In this document: piece after piece, positions 62,201 to 64,000 of the stretch
Layout of the letters: the number at the start of each line of letters is the position of its first letter
Position numbering within the stretch: the stretch's first letter is position 1
Position numbers and translations under genes: made by a program
Notes under the pieces: model-generated
What the model was told of the DNA's origin: nothing
The model's database searches: none
Seen by the model: only the letters and a program-made list of their open reading frames with translations
NCBI GenBank assembly: GCA_051962095.1
Contig: JBQCCP010000074.1
Coordinates: 1-64,000, forward strand
Reading direction: 5' to 3'
Origin: 66-474 sp051962095
GTDB taxonomy: Bacteria > Pseudomonadota > Gammaproteobacteria > Xanthomonadales > Rhodanobacteraceae
DNA: 64,000 bases

Positions 62201-62999
62201 GGTAGAGAAACTGCCGGGCGGCGGCCCCGCGAAAGCCTCGTCCGACGTGGTGATCGTCGACCAGCCGCAGGCGGCCGAGGTCGCGCCGCTCGCGATGGAT
62301 GCCGACATCGACGTGAAGCTGGGCGACAGCGTGAAGATGCAAGGCTACGGACTCGATGGTACCGTGCACGGACAACTCGCGGTGCGCGTGCGGCCCGGTG
62401 AGACAGCCACCGGCCGCGGCGAAATCCGCATCGCCGGGAAATACCAGGCCTACGGCCAGGATCTTTCGATCGAACGCGGGCGCCTGCTGTTCGCCGGCAC
62501 GCGGCTCGACAATCCGGGGCTGGACATTCGTGCGGTGCGCAACATCCGCAGCCAGGACATCACGGTGGGGCTTTCGATCCGGGGCACCGCGCAGCAGCCG
62601 ATCCTCACGGTGTTCTCCGATCCCGCGATGGAACAGGCCGAAGCGCTGTCCTACCTCGTCACCGGCCGGCCCTTGAATGCACTGAAGAGCGGCGAAAGCG
62701 ACACGCTCAACACCGCGGCGCAGGCGCTCGGCGGCCTGGCTGGCGACAAGCTGGCCAAATCGATCGGCGCGCGGCTCGGCCTCGAAGCCGGCGTGTCCAG
62801 CAGCGAAACGCTGGGCGGTTCCGCCTTCACCGCGGGCAAGTATCTTTCGCCGCGCCTGTTCCTGAGCTACGGCGTCGGCCTGTTCACGCCGGGCCAGGTG
62901 ATCACGCTGCGCTACACCGTGAATCGCTTCCTGCAATTCGAAGCGGAAAACGCAACCACCGGCAATCGCGCGAGCCTCAATTACAAAATCGAGAAATAG
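59262..62999 (+). CDS. tamB: Translocation and assembly module protein TamB
   Basis: The 1245-residue AsmA-like protein spans the periplasm and contacts TamA. A GTG start overlapping the tamA stop (GTGA at 59262-59265) gives VTRARKWLVGVGAAIIVVIV, a basic N-terminus and one membrane anchor. A long series of beta-rich repeats follows, typical of a hydrophobic-groove lipid bridge. The C-terminal DUF490 domain ends ITLRYTVNRFLQFEAENATT then GNRASLNYKIEK, including TGRPLNAL and LGLEAGVSSSETLGG. Length and order match tamA-tamB in proteobacteria. Confidence 0.95.
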   Translation: MTRARKWLVGVGAAIIVVIVVLVALLFWVLYTPSGLRFALDRGVAMMHGQVAYASASGTLAGTTRIDGLRYRDKTGTTVAIDRASVDLRPWALLGRQLRIAKARIDGVTVDIAPSKQPASPSGGFSLQPPLPISLDHTLLTHIVVRQNGKQTFAADSLAIAGVWNKQQVVIRQLALRAPAGSVDLQGTLAVAKGHAGHGTAKFDWTQDGTRYTGTVTSQSDGKTAQLHAQVTAPTRIEAYLSLRLDASHAWMLGLDAPKFDARALPMLPSSLKTLALNLRGAGDANGGKLEGSFVVNDTTLLLDPAQFRYDGKTVTLDPLRLRSPQIAGNAVATGVLHLDTTPMSFALDAEWSDVRVPADIAGQVLATHGDVKLDGSVEHYTVKGALAIGPPDRLADLTVDLAGTPQAIDLHALKLVQRRGGLDASGTIGLQPQTSWKLDAVAKRFDPGALLAGWNGAMDFTLATEGHITPQGPEATLKLDNVGGTLRQRSIAGSRADLAITPGNLLQGSLLLVAGQSRIRAVGQHGKRTDATVTLDVASLDDWMPNASGKLQGQFTLKGMWPALAVAGQLHGAGLRAGTQGIDALQLTASIPDIAQPGGNLDLALHGVRASALDFETIEVKGNGNAASHDLRFNARGPQLSAALSVQGRWDAKMNRWTGTLGDIRLVPQGLPAWQQQQPSTIVWQNGAMTLSQLCLASAGAHFCASADRNAKGAIIAKYDLQHLPLQLFATLVPGANPMQASGELSGNGQFAISAPNAIDGHASLDVSAGSIAYVSNPGRPLLAWTSLAINVDASGLTQHLRLRGALDDGGHINGDVTVSGADRALKGTVDANLRNLGFIEALSPEIANVRGTLGGSLSLSGTVNAPRFQGRIQTQGFSAELPRAGLKLHDGEFGVTGDAEGRLAIRGQIASGSGVLHVDGSVGLAANAPLALNIKGDNVLVADIPAAHVLASPDLRITRANGVFALTGSVTIPSAKVAVEKLPGGGPAKASSDVVIVDQPQAAEVAPLAMDADIDVKLGDSVKMQGYGLDGTVHGQLAVRVRPGETATGRGEIRIAGKYQAYGQDLSIERGRLLFAGTRLDNPGLDIRAVRNIRSQDITVGLSIRGTAQQPILTVFSDPAMEQAEALSYLVTGRPLNALKSGESDTLNTAAQALGGLAGDKLAKSIGARLGLEAGVSSSETLGGSAFTAGKYLSPRLFLSYGVGLFTPGQVITLRYTVNRFLQFEAENATTGNRASLNYKIEK

Positions 63000-63100
63000 C
63001 ATGGCGCGATGTGCGCCGCGTGCCGTGATTCCGCGTTCAATCGGCCCTGACCCCGCAGCGCGCACTGCTAGAGTGCGCGCTGGCCTGCACGGGAACCTCG

Positions 63101-63943
63101 ATGGATTCGCCGACGGACACGACCCCACCCACGCTCAGCGGCGATGACATGATCGTTCCGGAACAGGCCCGGCGACCCGGCGTTTGGAGCGGCCTCGGCA
63201 CCGTCACATTGTATTTCCTGCTGCAGTTCGGCCTCAGCATCCTCGTCGGGGCGGTCATCAGCTTCGTGCTGGCGCTGAAGGCCGGCTTCAATGCAGGCCT
63301 GCATCACCAGCGGCCGGACATGAAAGCCATCGCCGAGATGATGCGCAGCAATCCGGACATGCCGATCATCATGACGGCCATCACGATCGCGGCGGCGGCG
63401 GTGATCATGGCGTTGCTGATTCGCCAGTTCTGGCCGGCGCAGTGGTCGCGCGCCGAGCTTCCCGGTTTCGGATTCGCCCCGCCCGCGAACAGGCTGGTTT
63501 ACCCGGGCGCCGTCGTCCTGGGCTTCATCGTGCTGATGCTCGGCGGCGCGATCACGCACCTGCTCGCGGGACACCGTCCGGTGCACCAGGACGTCGCGGT
63601 AATGGCCGCCAAGGTTTCGCTGGACATGCGCATCCTGCTGGCGCTGCTGGTGGTGTGCGTGGCACCGTTCGTCGAGGAACTGGTGTTCCGCGGCGTGCTG
63701 CTGTCGGGCCTCGCCAGCCGCATGCGGCTGGGCTGGGCGATGCTGGTCAGCGCCATCGTGTTCGGCTGCGTGCACCTGCCGGATTTCAAGTTCGCGTGGT
63801 ATCCGGTGCCAGCGCTGGTGCTGCTTGGCCTGGTACTGGCGTGGCTGCGCGTGCGCACGCGTTCGCTGTGGCCGTGCATCACGCTGCACGCGGCAAACAA
63901 TTTCTTCGCGGTGCTCGCGTGGTTTCTCGTCACTCGCCATTAG
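63101..63943 (+). CDS. CPBP-family intramembrane metalloprotease
   Basis: The 280-residue membrane protein has about seven hydrophobic helices. The Abi/CPBP motifs are present: E192-E193-x-x-F196-R197 in FVEELVFRGVLLSG, a second His motif in FGCVHLPDF, and the third ITLHAANNFFA. These correspond to the glutamate and histidines of Rce1-type proteases. Bacterial members are associated with bacteriocin self-immunity or membrane protein processing; role unknown here. It follows tamB after about 100 bp. The remaining 57 bp to the right edge hold no identifiable gene. Confidence 0.92.
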   Translation: MDSPTDTTPPTLSGDDMIVPEQARRPGVWSGLGTVTLYFLLQFGLSILVGAVISFVLALKAGFNAGLHHQRPDMKAIAEMMRSNPDMPIIMTAITIAAAAVIMALLIRQFWPAQWSRAELPGFGFAPPANRLVYPGAVVLGFIVLMLGGAITHLLAGHRPVHQDVAVMAAKVSLDMRILLALLVVCVAPFVEELVFRGVLLSGLASRMRLGWAMLVSAIVFGCVHLPDFKFAWYPVPALVLLGLVLAWLRVRTRSLWPCITLHAANNFFAVLAWFLVTRH

Positions 63944-64000
63944 CAACACGCGAGAGTGTGCCGGCGTCCACTTCGCGATCCCACAGCCTTGAACGGCCGG

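Overview
The window is chromosomal DNA from a GC-rich gammaproteobacterium, most likely Xanthomonadales and probably Rhodanobacteraceae (a Rhodanobacter, Dyella or Luteibacter relative). This is inferred from the gene order rnhA, methyltransferase, gloB, mltD, fabI, metG, from the folC, SPOR protein, cvpA, purF and rpsF, rpsR, rplI clusters, from lipidated subtilisin-like autotransporters, and from the many short palindromic intergenic repeats. I see about 58 protein genes, no tRNA or rRNA, no CRISPR array, no phage, and no intact insertion sequence.

Layout. 1-8.9 kb: the 3' part of rnhA is cut off at the left edge, followed by gloB-mltD, fabI, metG, a secreted phosphoesterase and a secreted cyclophilin. 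9-11.8 kb: an autotransporter serine protease. 12-15.4 kb: the divergent pair ppsR/ppsA, a gluconeogenic enzyme and its regulator. 15.7-24.5 kb: a same-strand run of an M1 peptidase, serine hydrolase, Ca2+/H+ exchanger, CBS protein, PLP enzyme, membrane proteins and a methyltransferase. 24.6-33.5 kb: an accessory stretch with an orphan PEP-CTERM protein behind a candidate sigma-54 promoter, a decayed chimeric pseudogene, an outer-membrane barrel, an amidohydrolase, a cytochrome c, a ferritin-like DUF455 protein and a DUF2235 hydrolase. 33.5-40.2 kb: purF, cvpA, SPOR protein, folC and then the ribosomal operon rpsF-rpsR-rplI, all on the minus strand. 40.4-54.4 kb: Fe-S carrier, asnS, MalM-like lipoprotein, SDR, TPR protein, two genes that look like the lower kynurenine (2-aminomuconate) pathway, carbonic anhydrase, a tandem pair of secreted EreA/ChaN-like proteins, an ArsR-SRPBCC operon and an N-formylglutamate amidohydrolase. 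54.5-64 kb: a GH17-GT2 beta-glucan synthase, the TamA/TamB envelope translocation pair and a CPBP membrane protease.

The least conventional signal is non-coding. Three copies of a bipartite element lie in the purF-folC region (33.5, 36.0 and 38.6 kb). Each copy has two short hairpins 56-58 nt apart, and all six hairpins present a hexaloop of the form A-N-G-G-A-N. That is the loop presented by CsrA/RsmA-binding RNAs, while the spacer between the hairpins has diverged. It could be a dispersed RsmA-binding or sponge RNA repeat, or a mobile hairpin element; sequence alone does not decide. Other repeat families sit inside the metG linker, at the tamA start and inside the ribosomal-protein operon, so intergenic repeat movement has visibly shaped this chromosome.

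Most gene calls rest on clear family motifs. Start codons were moved from the longest open frame wherever signal peptides, Shine-Dalgarno sequences, ATGA overlaps or family length supported it.
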